Below are positions 43,577-53,930 of a stretch of 64,000 nt of DNA, piece after piece. The stretch's first letter is position 1; each line of letters begins with the position of its first letter. Origin of the DNA: Mycolicibacterium sarraceniae (GTDB taxonomy: Bacteria > Actinomycetota > Actinomycetes > Mycobacteriales > Mycobacteriaceae); NCBI RefSeq assembly GCF_010731875.1, contig NZ_AP022595.1, forward strand, positions 2,046,001-2,110,000, written 5' to 3'. Under the pieces are notes generated by a model. The model was not told the origin of the DNA. It saw only the letters and a list, made by a program, of their open reading frames with translations, and made no database searches. The translations under genes were made by a program, and so were the position numbers.

Positions 43577-43993
43577 GTGGGCAAGCGTGCCGACGAGGAA
43601 AAGGGCGATGACGGCCGCGACGGCCGGCAGTACACCTTGGTCTACGTCTCCGGGGTCGCAGCGATACTCCTGCTGGTGTTGCTGGTCTATGCCGTCATGG
43701 ACACCGCGGACAGCTCGCAGCGCCAGGACGGTCCGGTGACGAACGTGCCGACGACGCGGACCACGTCGACGACCACTTCCCGCACGTCGACTCGGACCAC
43801 GACGACGACGTCGCGGTCGGTCTCGACCACCGATCTGAATCCGACCTCGGGGCTGGCGACATCGTCGTCAGAGACCTCCGGCGCGCCGACGGAGCCGCCG
43901 GAGACGGACTACTCCACCCCCACGACGACGACCACGGTGACGATGACGAACCCGTACGCCACCACGTCGGCCCCGAACGCCGGCCGTACCTAG
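43577..43993 (+). CDS. Small membrane protein with Thr-rich outer domain
   Basis: 138 aa. A charged N-terminus (KRADEEKGDDGRDGR), one membrane segment (VAAILLLVLLVYAVM, about residues 27-42) and a tail that is mostly Thr, Ser and Arg. Architecture equals that of the protein at 1265-1861, though the genes are not close. The start is probably leaderless. No domain recognised; likely an envelope protein. Confidence 0.68.
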   Translation: MGKRADEEKGDDGRDGRQYTLVYVSGVAAILLLVLLVYAVMDTADSSQRQDGPVTNVPTTRTTSTTTSRTSTRTTTTTSRSVSTTDLNPTSGLATSSSETSGAPTEPPETDYSTPTTTTTVTMTNPYATTSAPNAGRT

Positions 43994-44326
43994 TGATCCA
44001 TGCTCGAGTGATTAGCGCCGGCTGTCCTGGATTCGGGTGGCAGGGGCAACCGAACTCCGGATTTCCGTGCTGACCGATCCGCATCTCGATTGGGGAATCG
44101 CGGTCACCGTCGCCAGCGTACGGGCGCTGCATCACTGGCTGGACAGCGCCGCGCGCCAACGCTCGATGGGTATCGGACGGCGGGGCGGAATACTCTGTGC
44201 CACAGCAGATATGGTGATCGGGGAATGCGGTGGCGTAGCGGCGGGGGTGGGCTTCTTCTGGCATACTGTGGCGATGGGCCGGGCCCGCTGCGGTCGAGGC
44301 CCGGTTGGCCGAGGTGAGCGCGCGGT
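43994..44326. other. 333 bases without a convincing gene
   Basis: Between the Thr-rich membrane protein gene and the small minus-strand ORF. Overlapping frames are open because of GC content, but none has a recognised motif. No hairpin with a T-run was seen. Confidence 0.45.
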
Positions 44327-44629
44327 TCAGCGGTTTCGCACCGAGCACCCGACGGTGCTGCTGCTGTTGCGGTGTTTCGATAATCGCATCTGACACGGTC
44401 GACCTGGCTTTTGCCGCAGATTCCAGGCGGGCACCCAGTGCGTCACGGTCGCGCCCTGCGATCCGTACGCGATCTCACAGGTCACCAACCCCCACCAGTC
44501 GCCCTGCTCGCAGATTCCCCAGCGGCTCAGCATGCCCGTGACGACCTTGTGCATCTGCAGACCGTGCGGGTGATAGCGCCCGGAGCGGTGCGGCTCGCTC
44601 GGGAACGACATCGTGAGGTCGACCAGCAC
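44327..44629 (-). CDS. Small hypothetical protein
   Basis: About 100 aa from the GTG at 44629. The first two thirds (VDLTMSFPSEPHRSGRYHPH, then GICEQGDWWGLVTCEIAYGS and VTHWVPAWNLR) have the balanced composition of a real protein, with aromatic and hydrophobic spacing suggesting a beta domain; the last 30 residues look random. The frame continues open upstream to 44782 in less protein-like sequence. The ending may be frame-shifted or mis-terminated. No family name can be given. Confidence 0.4.
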   Translation of the reverse strand: MLVDLTMSFPSEPHRSGRYHPHGLQMHKVVTGMLSRWGICEQGDWWGLVTCEIAYGSQGATVTHWVPAWNLRQKPGRPCQMRLSKHRNSSSTVGCSVRNR

Positions 44630-44699
44630 CGCGACCGGTGGCCGGACCGACCGGAACGGGTCCCGGGCAGGTCGCGAAGAGTTTTTCGGAAAAGTTAAA

Positions 44700-44720
44700 G
44701 TTGAGCGGAACAGACTCAAC
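44700..44720. promoter_or_regulatory. HAIR operator (HspR site) upstream of clpB
   Basis: GTTGAGC, seven bases, ACTCAAC, matching the HAIR consensus CTTGAGT-N7-ACTCAAG at 11 of 14 positions. A TTGACG hexamer at 44722-44727 follows immediately and may be the -35 box. Located 86 bases before the clpB start. Confidence 0.78.
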
Positions 44721-44805
44721 CTTGACGATGTTGAAGAAGGCGAGAAGCATTTTGCCGTGCCCTGGCGACTGACCGCGGGCACGGCCTGACTGAAAGTGAG
44801 GTGTC

Positions 44806-47352
<2,547 letters not shown>

Positions 47353-47364
47353 GTTTTCGGCGCA

Positions 47365-47394
47365 AAGGTCCCCGCACGATCGTGCGGGGACCTT
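47365..47394. terminator. Perfect 15-bp inverted repeat after clpB
   Basis: AAGGTCCCCGCACGA is followed directly by its exact complement, ending 42 bases after the clpB stop. There is no long T-run (TCTGC follows), which is normal for mycobacterial terminators. The zero-base spacer means a palindrome that can also form a cruciform. Confidence 0.78.
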
Positions 47395-47452
47395 CTGCAT
47401 GCCCGTCTACGTAACGCACCGTTGCATCAAGTGAAGTGGTGGAGGGGATTTC

Positions 47453-47860
47453 ATGCGCGTTCTCGTTTCCGGTGCCAGCATCGCCGGACCGGTGCTGGCC
47501 GTGATCACCGAAACCGACGTGCTCGGCGCGCGACTGCTCGGCTACGTCCACGCCCTCCGGCGCCAGCGCCGACGACAATGTGTTGCTCGCGATCTTGGGC
47601 TCGGGCGAGCCGTTCGACGCCGACACGCTGGCTCTATCCCGGCGGGCAGGCCGAATACCTGGACCGGTTCACCGCGGCGCTGGACCAGGCCATCGCCGGC
47701 GGGCAGGTCCAGGATCAACGCCACATCGGCATGCGCGATGAAGATGTCGGGATCGGCGGATTGTCGAGCGTGGCTCGGCAGATTCCTCGGTCTTTCGCGA
47801 TCCGGATCAGCTGGTAGGCGTCGTACGCCATGGCCGGGAGGCTATGTGATGGGCTTGTGA
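47453..47860 (+). pseudogene. Degenerate ORF with flavin-monooxygenase-like start
   Basis: The frame opens with MRVLVSGASIAGPVLAV, which looks like the FAD-binding N-terminus of PHBH-type monooxygenases (GxGxxG variant GASIAG). After about 20 residues it loses any resemblance. A different frame reads YPGGQAEYLDRFTAALDQAI, which looks like the C-terminus of an unrelated protein. It is most likely a patchwork of gene remnants between clpB and ttfA. Identity is weak. Confidence 0.4.
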
Positions 47861-47908
47861 CCTGTCGGAGTTCTCGCTTCCTGGCGGTGAACAGATACGC
47901 TACGTCTA

Positions 47909-48694
47909 ATGGTTCCGTTCTGGTTCACGCTGTCCGCGCTCTGCTTCGTGGGTGCGGCGGTGCTGTTGTACGTCGACATCGGCCGTCGACGTGGTTTGGG
48001 CCGTCGCCGTAAGTCCTGGGCGCGGTCGCACGGGTTCGACTTCGAATCCGAGTCCGCCGAGATCATCGACCGCTGGAAGCGCGGTGTGATGTCGACCGTC
48101 GGCGATGTCACCGCCCGCAATGTGGTGCTCGGTCAGATCCGCGGCGAGGCGGTGTACATCTTCGATCTCGAGGACGTCGCCACCGTGATCGCCCTGCACC
48201 GCAAGGTTGGCACCAACGTCGTGATGGACCTGCGGCTCAAGGGCATCGCCGAGCCACGCGAGAGTGACATTTGGCTGCTGGGCGCCATCGGCCCGCGGAT
48301 GGTCTACTCGACCAACCTGGACGCCGCCCGCCGGGCGTGTGACCGCCGGATGGTCACCTTCGCCCACACCGCGCCGGACTGCGCCGAGATCATGTGGAAC
48401 GAGCAGAACTGGACGCTGGTGTCCATGCCGATCTCCTCGAGCCGCGCTCAGTGGGACGAGGGTCTGCGCACCGTGCGGCAGTTCAACGATCTGCTGCGGG
48501 TGCTGCCGCCCACCGCACAGCCGGCGCTGCCCCAGTCTGCGGGTCGCCGCGATGCCTCTCCGGGCCGCCCCCTGGCCCCCGCCGGCCGCCGCGAGCTGCC
48601 GCCGGGACGGGCCGAGGTCCCACCGCCGTTGCGCCCGCAGCAGCCGCGCAGTTCCAGCCCGGCTGGTACACAGGCTCCCAACTACCAGCGCTGA
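47909..48694 (+). CDS. ttfA: TtfA-like trehalose monomycolate transport factor
   Basis: 261 aa with an N-terminal membrane anchor (PFWFTLSALCFVGAAVLLYV), a basic cytoplasmic segment (RRRGLGRRRKSW), a central alpha/beta domain (GVMSTVGDVTARNVVLGQI to ISSSRAQWDEGLRTVRQFND) and a proline-rich tail. Position next to clpB and the layout match Rv0383c/MSMEG_0736, which is TtfA, an essential partner of MmpL3 in moving trehalose monomycolate across the membrane. The symbol is from recalled synteny and architecture. Frame intact. Confidence 0.8.
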   Translation: MVPFWFTLSALCFVGAAVLLYVDIGRRRGLGRRRKSWARSHGFDFESESAEIIDRWKRGVMSTVGDVTARNVVLGQIRGEAVYIFDLEDVATVIALHRKVGTNVVMDLRLKGIAEPRESDIWLLGAIGPRMVYSTNLDAARRACDRRMVTFAHTAPDCAEIMWNEQNWTLVSMPISSSRAQWDEGLRTVRQFNDLLRVLPPTAQPALPQSAGRRDASPGRPLAPAGRRELPPGRAEVPPPLRPQQPRSSSPAGTQAPNYQR

Positions 48695-48711
48695 GCCGGT
48701 AGGGTCTCGGC

Positions 48712-49071
48712 GTGTCCCGTCCCGTCGCGCTCGTCACCGACCCCACCGCGGGTCTCGGTGCCGGCTATGCCCGCCGCTATGCGCGGGACGGCTACAACCT
48801 GGTGCTGGTCGCGCGTCACGTCGAGCGCCTCAACGACCTGGCTGCCGAACTCAGAGCGGCCAACCGCATCGACATGACGTCGCTGCCAACAATTATGTGG
48901 CTCAATGTCGATGACGTGGTGACTGAGAGCCTGGCCGATGTGGCCAAAGGCAAGATCATCAGCATTCCCAGCCTGCAGCACAAGGTGCTGACCACGGTCG
49001 GCCGGCTGGTCCCGCGCGGGATTGTTCGCGCGGTCAACAACAGAACAGGAAAAAGCCGTGGGCGGAGCTGA
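48712..49071 (+). CDS. Short-chain dehydrogenase with large internal deletion
   Basis: 119 aa. The first 50 residues are a normal SDR start (VALVTDPTAGLGAGYARRYA, with Asp instead of the first Gly of TGxxxGxG). The remainder reads like an SDR C-terminus (VVTESLADVAKGKIISIPS, then HKVLTTVGRLVPRGIVRAV). The catalytic Ser, Tyr and Lys segments and about 140 residues are missing although the frame is unbroken. An in-frame deletion is the best explanation, so the product is not expected to be an enzyme. It overlaps the pyrE start by 14 bases, so it may persist because pyrE is translated through it. Confidence 0.65.
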   Translation: MSRPVALVTDPTAGLGAGYARRYARDGYNLVLVARHVERLNDLAAELRAANRIDMTSLPTIMWLNVDDVVTESLADVAKGKIISIPSLQHKVLTTVGRLVPRGIVRAVNNRTGKSRGRS

Positions 49072-49618
49072 ACTCAACGTCGCTGACCGCGCCGAACTCG
49101 CCGAGCTGGTCCGCCGGCTGTCAGTGGTGTTCGGTCGCGTCACTCTGTCGTCGGGCAAGGAAGCCGACTATTACGTCGACCTGCGGCGCGCCACCCTGCA
49201 CCACCAGGCCGCGCCGCTGATCGGCCGACTGGTGCGCCAGCTCACCGCTGACTGGGACTATGCGGCGGTCGGCGGACTGACCATGGGAGCTGACCCGGTG
49301 GCTGGGGCGGTCATGCACGCGCCGGGCCGGCCGATCGACGCCTTCGTGGTGCGCAAGGCGCTGAAAAGCCACGGGATGCAACGGCTCATCGAGGGTGCCG
49401 ACGTGGCAGGCCAGCGCGTGCTGGTGGTCGAAGACACCAGCACCACCGGAGGTTCGGCGCTGACCGCCGTCAACGCGGTGCGGGATGCGGGCGCGACGGT
49501 CGTGGGTGTCGCGACGGTGGTGGACCGCGCTACCGGGGCGGCCGAGGCGATCGAGGCCGAAGGAGTGCCCTACCGCAGCGTGCTGGGTCTGGCCGACCTC
49601 GGCCTGCCGACGTCTTGA
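49058..49618 (+). CDS. pyrE: Orotate phosphoribosyltransferase
   Basis: 186 aa from the GTG at 49058 (MGGAELNVADRAELAELV). The PRPP-binding loop is VLVVEDTSTTGGSAL; GKEADYYVDLRRATLHH and VVRKALKSHGMQRLIEG are OPRTase segments that hold the orotate and catalytic-loop residues. It makes orotidine 5'-phosphate in pyrimidine synthesis. Starts inside the truncated SDR gene and its stop overlaps the next gene. Confidence 0.93.
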   Translation: MGGAELNVADRAELAELVRRLSVVFGRVTLSSGKEADYYVDLRRATLHHQAAPLIGRLVRQLTADWDYAAVGGLTMGADPVAGAVMHAPGRPIDAFVVRKALKSHGMQRLIEGADVAGQRVLVVEDTSTTGGSALTAVNAVRDAGATVVGVATVVDRATGAAEAIEAEGVPYRSVLGLADLGLPTS

Positions 49619-50400
49619 CGCGCACGAGGATGGCACGGATTGATGAGGAGGCCATCGAGGCTTCAGAACTGCCGTGGGATTACGTCGTCGACGTGATCTG
49701 CGCCGGTGCAGGCCTTGGCGCGCTGGCGCATGCCATCTGGTGTACGGATCTCGAACTCGACGTCGAGTTCGCCGATGCGGAGTTGTCTTCGGAGCCTTCC
49801 GATCCCGACACCGCCGCCTACTTAAAGTCGATGACCGACGACGTGGACCTGCCGATTGATCGGGACTTGGAACTCGCGGTCGTTCGCGCCAAACCGGTCG
49901 TTGTGAGCAAGGACCGCAAGGCCACGATCGAACCGTTTTTCGGCTCCCGACTTCGCGACTTCTCGGCGCGTTGCGTCGCCTCGCCGTTCGGCGTGATCTA
50001 CAGCCAGATACCCGAGAATATGACGACGCTGCGCAGTTCAGGGGAGACGATCCAAGCAGGCATCCTGGGCGACTATCGGCCCGAAACTGACCGACCCGGT
50101 TGTGAACTGGCCGAATGGTTGCGCGGACAGATTGATGAACGCGGCCTCCTGGAGGACGCTGGCACCACGCTGGAGCGGTTGGTCTTCGAGGAGGGGCGGG
50201 TGGCAGGCGCGGCCCTGGCCACGGCTGCGGGAACACGGCTGGTGCGTGCGACCGTTGGTATTGCCCTGTCGATCGGGCCTGCGCCCAGCAGTGCCGATTG
50301 GCCCGTCCAGCCTGACTTGCCCGTTGGCCCAACGCAAGTCGCCGTTGTGAGTCGCACGGCCAGCCGGTTCGGCCTCGTCGAGTTGTTGTATAGCTCCTGA
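49615..50400 (+). CDS. Rossmann-type hypothetical protein downstream of pyrE
   Basis: 261 aa. The segment DYVVDVICAGAGLGALAHAI resembles an FAD/NAD-binding beta-alpha-beta start, and GELVRATVGIALSIGPAP-like residues near the end resemble the second part of such a fold. The flavoprotein catalytic part is not evident. From memory Rv0381c has the same place beside pyrE. Function unknown. Overlaps pyrE by four bases (TTGA), so translation is coupled. Confidence 0.7.
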   Translation: MTRTRMARIDEEAIEASELPWDYVVDVICAGAGLGALAHAIWCTDLELDVEFADAELSSEPSDPDTAAYLKSMTDDVDLPIDRDLELAVVRAKPVVVSKDRKATIEPFFGSRLRDFSARCVASPFGVIYSQIPENMTTLRSSGETIQAGILGDYRPETDRPGCELAEWLRGQIDERGLLEDAGTTLERLVFEEGRVAGAALATAAGTRLVRATVGIALSIGPAPSSADWPVQPDLPVGPTQVAVVSRTASRFGLVELLYSS

Positions 50401-50401
50401 C

Positions 50402-52243
50402 TCAGCCCCGATGCGGTGTGGAAAAATCCACCGGGATAAACCTTTTGGCGAAAAGTTCGGCCATGGCATCGCCGGACACCGGGCGCGACAACAGGAATCC
50501 CTGAGCGCGATGGCAGCCATGTTGGAGTAGCGTCCTCGCCGCGCTCGGCCGCTCGACCCCTTCGGCCACTAATTCGAGGTTGAACGCATCAGCGAGCGCG
50601 ATGATCGCGCGGACGATCGCCAGATCTTCGGGGTTGGTGCCGAGATCGAGCACGAACCCCTTGTCGATCTTGAGGGTGTCCACCGGAAGCGATTTCAAAT
50701 GCGTCAGCACGCTGTAACCAGTGCCGAAATCGTCGATGGCGACCTGTAGCCCGAGGTCTTTGAGGCCGGCCAGGGTGATGCGGGTAGTTTCGATGTCTTG
50801 CACCACAACGCTTTCGGTGATCTCCAGACACACCGACTTGCCATCGACGTTGAATTCGGCGATCGTGTCGGCCACTGATTCGACGAATCCGTCGGTGACC
50901 AGTTGCACCGGGGAGACGTTGATCCGGATGACCGCGTCCATGCCGATACCGCGGGCTTGCCAGCTGCTGAACTCCGAACAGGCGGCGCGCATCACCCAGC
51001 GTCCCAATTCGCCTGCCAGATTGATCGATTCGGCGACGTTGATGAAGGAATCGGGTAGCAGCAGCCCACGAGTCGGGTGCTGCCAGCGCACCAGTGCTTC
51101 GGTCGCCAGGATCTCCCCGGTACGCATGTCGACTTCGGGCAGGTAGTGCAGAATCAGCGTTCCGGCGTCGATCACGTTCTGCAGATGCAGCTCGATGTCG
51201 TTGCGGAACTGGCTCTTCAGCGACATCTCGTCGGTGAACATCGCAATCTTGTTGCCGCCGGCGTTCTTGGCGTTGAGCACCGCCTGGTCGGCGCGCCGCA
51301 GCAGATCCGACGTGGTGTCCCGGCCCGGAACTCCCAGTGCGACACCGGCACTGACGGTGCGGGTGAGCATCTCACCGCCGATCGTCACCCGGTCGCGCAG
51401 CACCGCCTGCAGCCGATGCGCCAGCGCAAGGGCGGCGTCGGCGTCCATCGGTCCGGCCGGTACGACGACGAACTCGTCGCCCCCAAGGCGGGCGATCACA
51501 TCGCCTTCGGCGGTCTCCTCACGCAGCTGCGCGGCGAACGCCTGGATGAACCAGTCGCCGGCATGGTGCCCCAGGTAGTCGTTGATCGCCTTGAGCCGGT
51601 CGAGATCGAGGAACAGTGCCGACACCGGGCCCGGCTGCCCCACCCCCAGCCGGTCGTCGAGGTGGGCCAGCAACGCCCGGCGATTGTGCAGCCCGGTGAG
51701 GTCGTCATGCTCGGCGCGAGACCGCAGCTCTTCCTCGGCGACCACCCGCGCCTGCACCTGGGCGAACAACGAGGCGATCGCCAGGAGCGCATTCAGCTCT
51801 TCTGGCGACCAGTCCTTGAGGCCGATCTTGATGAACCCCAATGCCCCGGTGGTGACGTCACCGGACAGCAGCGGTACCGACGCCAGCGATGGCCGCGCGG
51901 CGCCGCTGGCCTCCTGGACTCGGCGTTGGTAGTCGTCGGCGATCGGCTCGGGGGAGAAGAAGACCGGCTCTTTGGCGGTCTCGGCGGCCGCGAAGATCGG
52001 ATCGGCGTCGGCGAGGTAGAGCACTCCGAGTAGGTCGGGATCGGGGACGTCGGGGCGCGGCGGCCATTCGGCGACCAGCTTGGTAGCACGGATCGCATGG
52101 TCGTTGTAGCGCAGGAAGCTGAAGTCGACACCGAAGGACGCCACGAGGTCGGCGAGAACCTCCTGGCTCACCTGCGCTGAGGTGGCAGACGTAGCCGCCA
52201 TGAGCTTGGTGGCCACGCTCGTGATCAGAGTGTCGAGCGCCAT
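50402..52243 (-). CDS. GAF-GGDEF-EAL cyclic di-GMP enzyme
   Basis: 613 aa. A GAF-like sensor region (about 1-170) is followed by a GGDEF domain (LFLDLDRLKAINDYLGHHAG, then RLGGDEFVVV with GGDEF intact) and an EAL domain (ATEALVRWQHPTRGL, INVSPVQL, LEITESVV, IDDFGTGYS, LKIDKGFV). All main catalytic and metal residues are visible, so both cyclase and phosphodiesterase activity are possible. The single mycobacterial enzyme of this layout (Rv1354c; DcpA in M. smegmatis) controls cyclic di-GMP. The start overlaps the stop of the nitroreductase-like remnant (TAATG), matching the Rv1355c-Rv1354c pairing I recall. Confidence 0.88.
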   Translation of the reverse strand: MALDTLITSVATKLMAATSATSAQVSQEVLADLVASFGVDFSFLRYNDHAIRATKLVAEWPPRPDVPDPDLLGVLYLADADPIFAAAETAKEPVFFSPEPIADDYQRRVQEASGAARPSLASVPLLSGDVTTGALGFIKIGLKDWSPEELNALLAIASLFAQVQARVVAEEELRSRAEHDDLTGLHNRRALLAHLDDRLGVGQPGPVSALFLDLDRLKAINDYLGHHAGDWFIQAFAAQLREETAEGDVIARLGGDEFVVVPAGPMDADAALALAHRLQAVLRDRVTIGGEMLTRTVSAGVALGVPGRDTTSDLLRRADQAVLNAKNAGGNKIAMFTDEMSLKSQFRNDIELHLQNVIDAGTLILHYLPEVDMRTGEILATEALVRWQHPTRGLLLPDSFINVAESINLAGELGRWVMRAACSEFSSWQARGIGMDAVIRINVSPVQLVTDGFVESVADTIAEFNVDGKSVCLEITESVVVQDIETTRITLAGLKDLGLQVAIDDFGTGYSVLTHLKSLPVDTLKIDKGFVLDLGTNPEDLAIVRAIIALADAFNLELVAEGVERPSAARTLLQHGCHRAQGFLLSRPVSGDAMAELFAKRFIPVDFSTPHRG

Positions 52244-52770
52244 TACCCGAGTGTCCTCCCGCTGGCTATACGGCGCCTACGTGCGTTGTAGGTCGCCGCC
52301 GCGATCGGCACAGCGCTGGCCCGGTAGGCGACGTCCATCGTCGAGGTGCAGTTCGGGTCAAGCTCGACGGTCACCGAGTCATTGTGCGCCTCTCTGTTCC
52401 AGGGCTGCATGTTCCCCCCGGACGGGGCGCGTCGCGCGGCCGCCGCTACGACGTCCGCAGGTGCGTTGTCCGTCTGCCGGAGAGGTCGACACATTCGGTG
52501 CGAGAGTCGTCGCGCAGTCGGGCCAATAGGGGGTCGTCGTGGGGATCGTCGCGGAGAAGGAGTCGCGCGTTGTACGCGTCCGCGCCGGAATCGGCGGAGA
52601 CGTCGAAACTCACATGCCACTCCCGTACCGCATGCCGAAGCCGCTGAACTCGGCGGAGATCGGCGCCAGCATGCGCATCTCCTTAACGATTTTGGCCCAC
52701 GGCCGAGGCTCGGCGTGGTTGGCGAAGGTGCGCCTATCCCAACACATCATCTTTGTGCGGTAGCGATCAC
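52243..52770 (-). pseudogene. Nitroreductase (MoeY-like) remnant
   Basis: Near the end the frame reads ADVVAAAARRAPSGGNMQPW and TSTMDVAYRASAVPIAAATY, matching the flavin-binding segment of nitroreductase-type domains. Upstream, near 52480, a frame change separates it from PHDDPLLARLRDDSR, and further upstream TFANHAEPRPWAKIVKEMRM belongs to another fragment. Only scraps of a gene remain. In M. tuberculosis the gene before the GGDEF-EAL gene is moeY (ThiF plus nitroreductase), so this is probably its relic. Confidence 0.6.
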
Positions 52771-52779
52771 TGGGGTAGG

Positions 52780-53270
52780 CCGCGGCCGGGACCTTTCGTA
52801 GCTACGAAATGCGCCGTGCAGGTAGTCTCCCGATAGCTCGGGTTCGCTGTCGGGTTGCCCCCAGGGACGTGCAACCTGTGTCCGCGTCGCGCCAGCTAAC
52901 TGAGTTGTCATAACCGGCGAGTTGAAACCGGATACTACGGCCGGAGTGTGAACTAGGGGCAGAAAGGGCGTCGGGTGACCTGTGTCCCACTGGCGTTGCG
53001 GTCCGGCCAGACCGCCGCGCGAGCACGAAAATTCGCTCATCGGACAGTCCTCCCGCCGACGTCTGTCGGCGTCATCTGCGCCGGCGCGCGGCCGCGTGCG
53101 GCCAGCAAGTTTGGTCGCGGAGTCGCTGGGGCCCGCGTCGGGGGGTCGCCGGCCCTGATGGGCCACAACAACTCGGTTGCTGATTGTGGGCGGCGCGGTG
53201 ACTGTGTGCTCGTCGACACTGACGCTGCGGCCCCGGACGGCCGGGTCCCAGACCGCGGTCTGGGTGAACT
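52780..53270. other. About 490 bases without a recognisable gene
   Basis: Between the MoeY-like remnant and the RNA methyltransferase gene. It holds open frames on both strands with arginine- and proline-rich shadow composition and no recognised motif. The promoter of the methyltransferase operon should be near the right end. Confidence 0.45.
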
Positions 53271-53915
53271 GTGACTGACGCCGGCCCCACCGAGTGGAGC
53301 ACCGGCGCCCCCGGCGTCGGGCCCTGGGCCGGTGAGCTGCCCGATGACCCACGCTATGACCCAGAGCTGTTGCGCCAGGGCGATACTCGCAACGTCGTCG
53401 ACGCGTATCGGTACTGGACGCGGGAGGCGATCATCGCCGATATCGATCATCGTCGGCACCCGCTGCACATCGCGATCGAGAACTTTGGCAACGATGCCAA
53501 CATCGGCGCGGTGGTCCGCACGGCCAACGCCTTCGCCGTCGATACCGTGCACATCGTGGGCCGCCGGCGCTGGAACCGGCGCGGGGCCATGGTCACCGAC
53601 CGCTACCAGCGGTTGGCTCACCATGACAGCACCGACGAGTTACTGGCCTTCGCCGCCGACGCCGGATTGACCGTCCTCGCCGTCGACAACATCGACGGCG
53701 CCGTGCGGGTAGAAACCACCACGCTGCCGCGCGACTGCCTGATGGTGTTCGGCCAGGAGGGGCCCGGCATTTCCGAAGCGGCTCGGACCGGAGCGGCGAT
53801 GACGGTGTCGATCGCCCAATTCGGCTCGACCCGCAGCGTCAACGCGGCCGTCGCCGCCGGTATCGCGATGCACGCCTGGATCAGGCAATGGGCCGATCTC
53901 TCGCAGGCTTGGTAG
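53271..53915 (+). CDS. TrmH/SpoU-family RNA methyltransferase
   Basis: 214 aa from the GTG at 53271. The three SPOUT knot motifs are present: ENFGNDANIGAVVRTANAF, VFGQEGPGIS, and the segment from SIAQFGSTRSVN to AAVAAGIAM. The enzyme transfers methyl from S-adenosylmethionine to a 2'-hydroxyl of tRNA or rRNA. Position corresponds to Rv0380c. It is followed by the GH76 gene after 15 bases. Confidence 0.9.
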   Translation: MTDAGPTEWSTGAPGVGPWAGELPDDPRYDPELLRQGDTRNVVDAYRYWTREAIIADIDHRRHPLHIAIENFGNDANIGAVVRTANAFAVDTVHIVGRRRWNRRGAMVTDRYQRLAHHDSTDELLAFAADAGLTVLAVDNIDGAVRVETTTLPRDCLMVFGQEGPGISEAARTGAAMTVSIAQFGSTRSVNAAVAAGIAMHAWIRQWADLSQAW

Positions 53916-53930
53916 GGCAGGATTGTCGGT

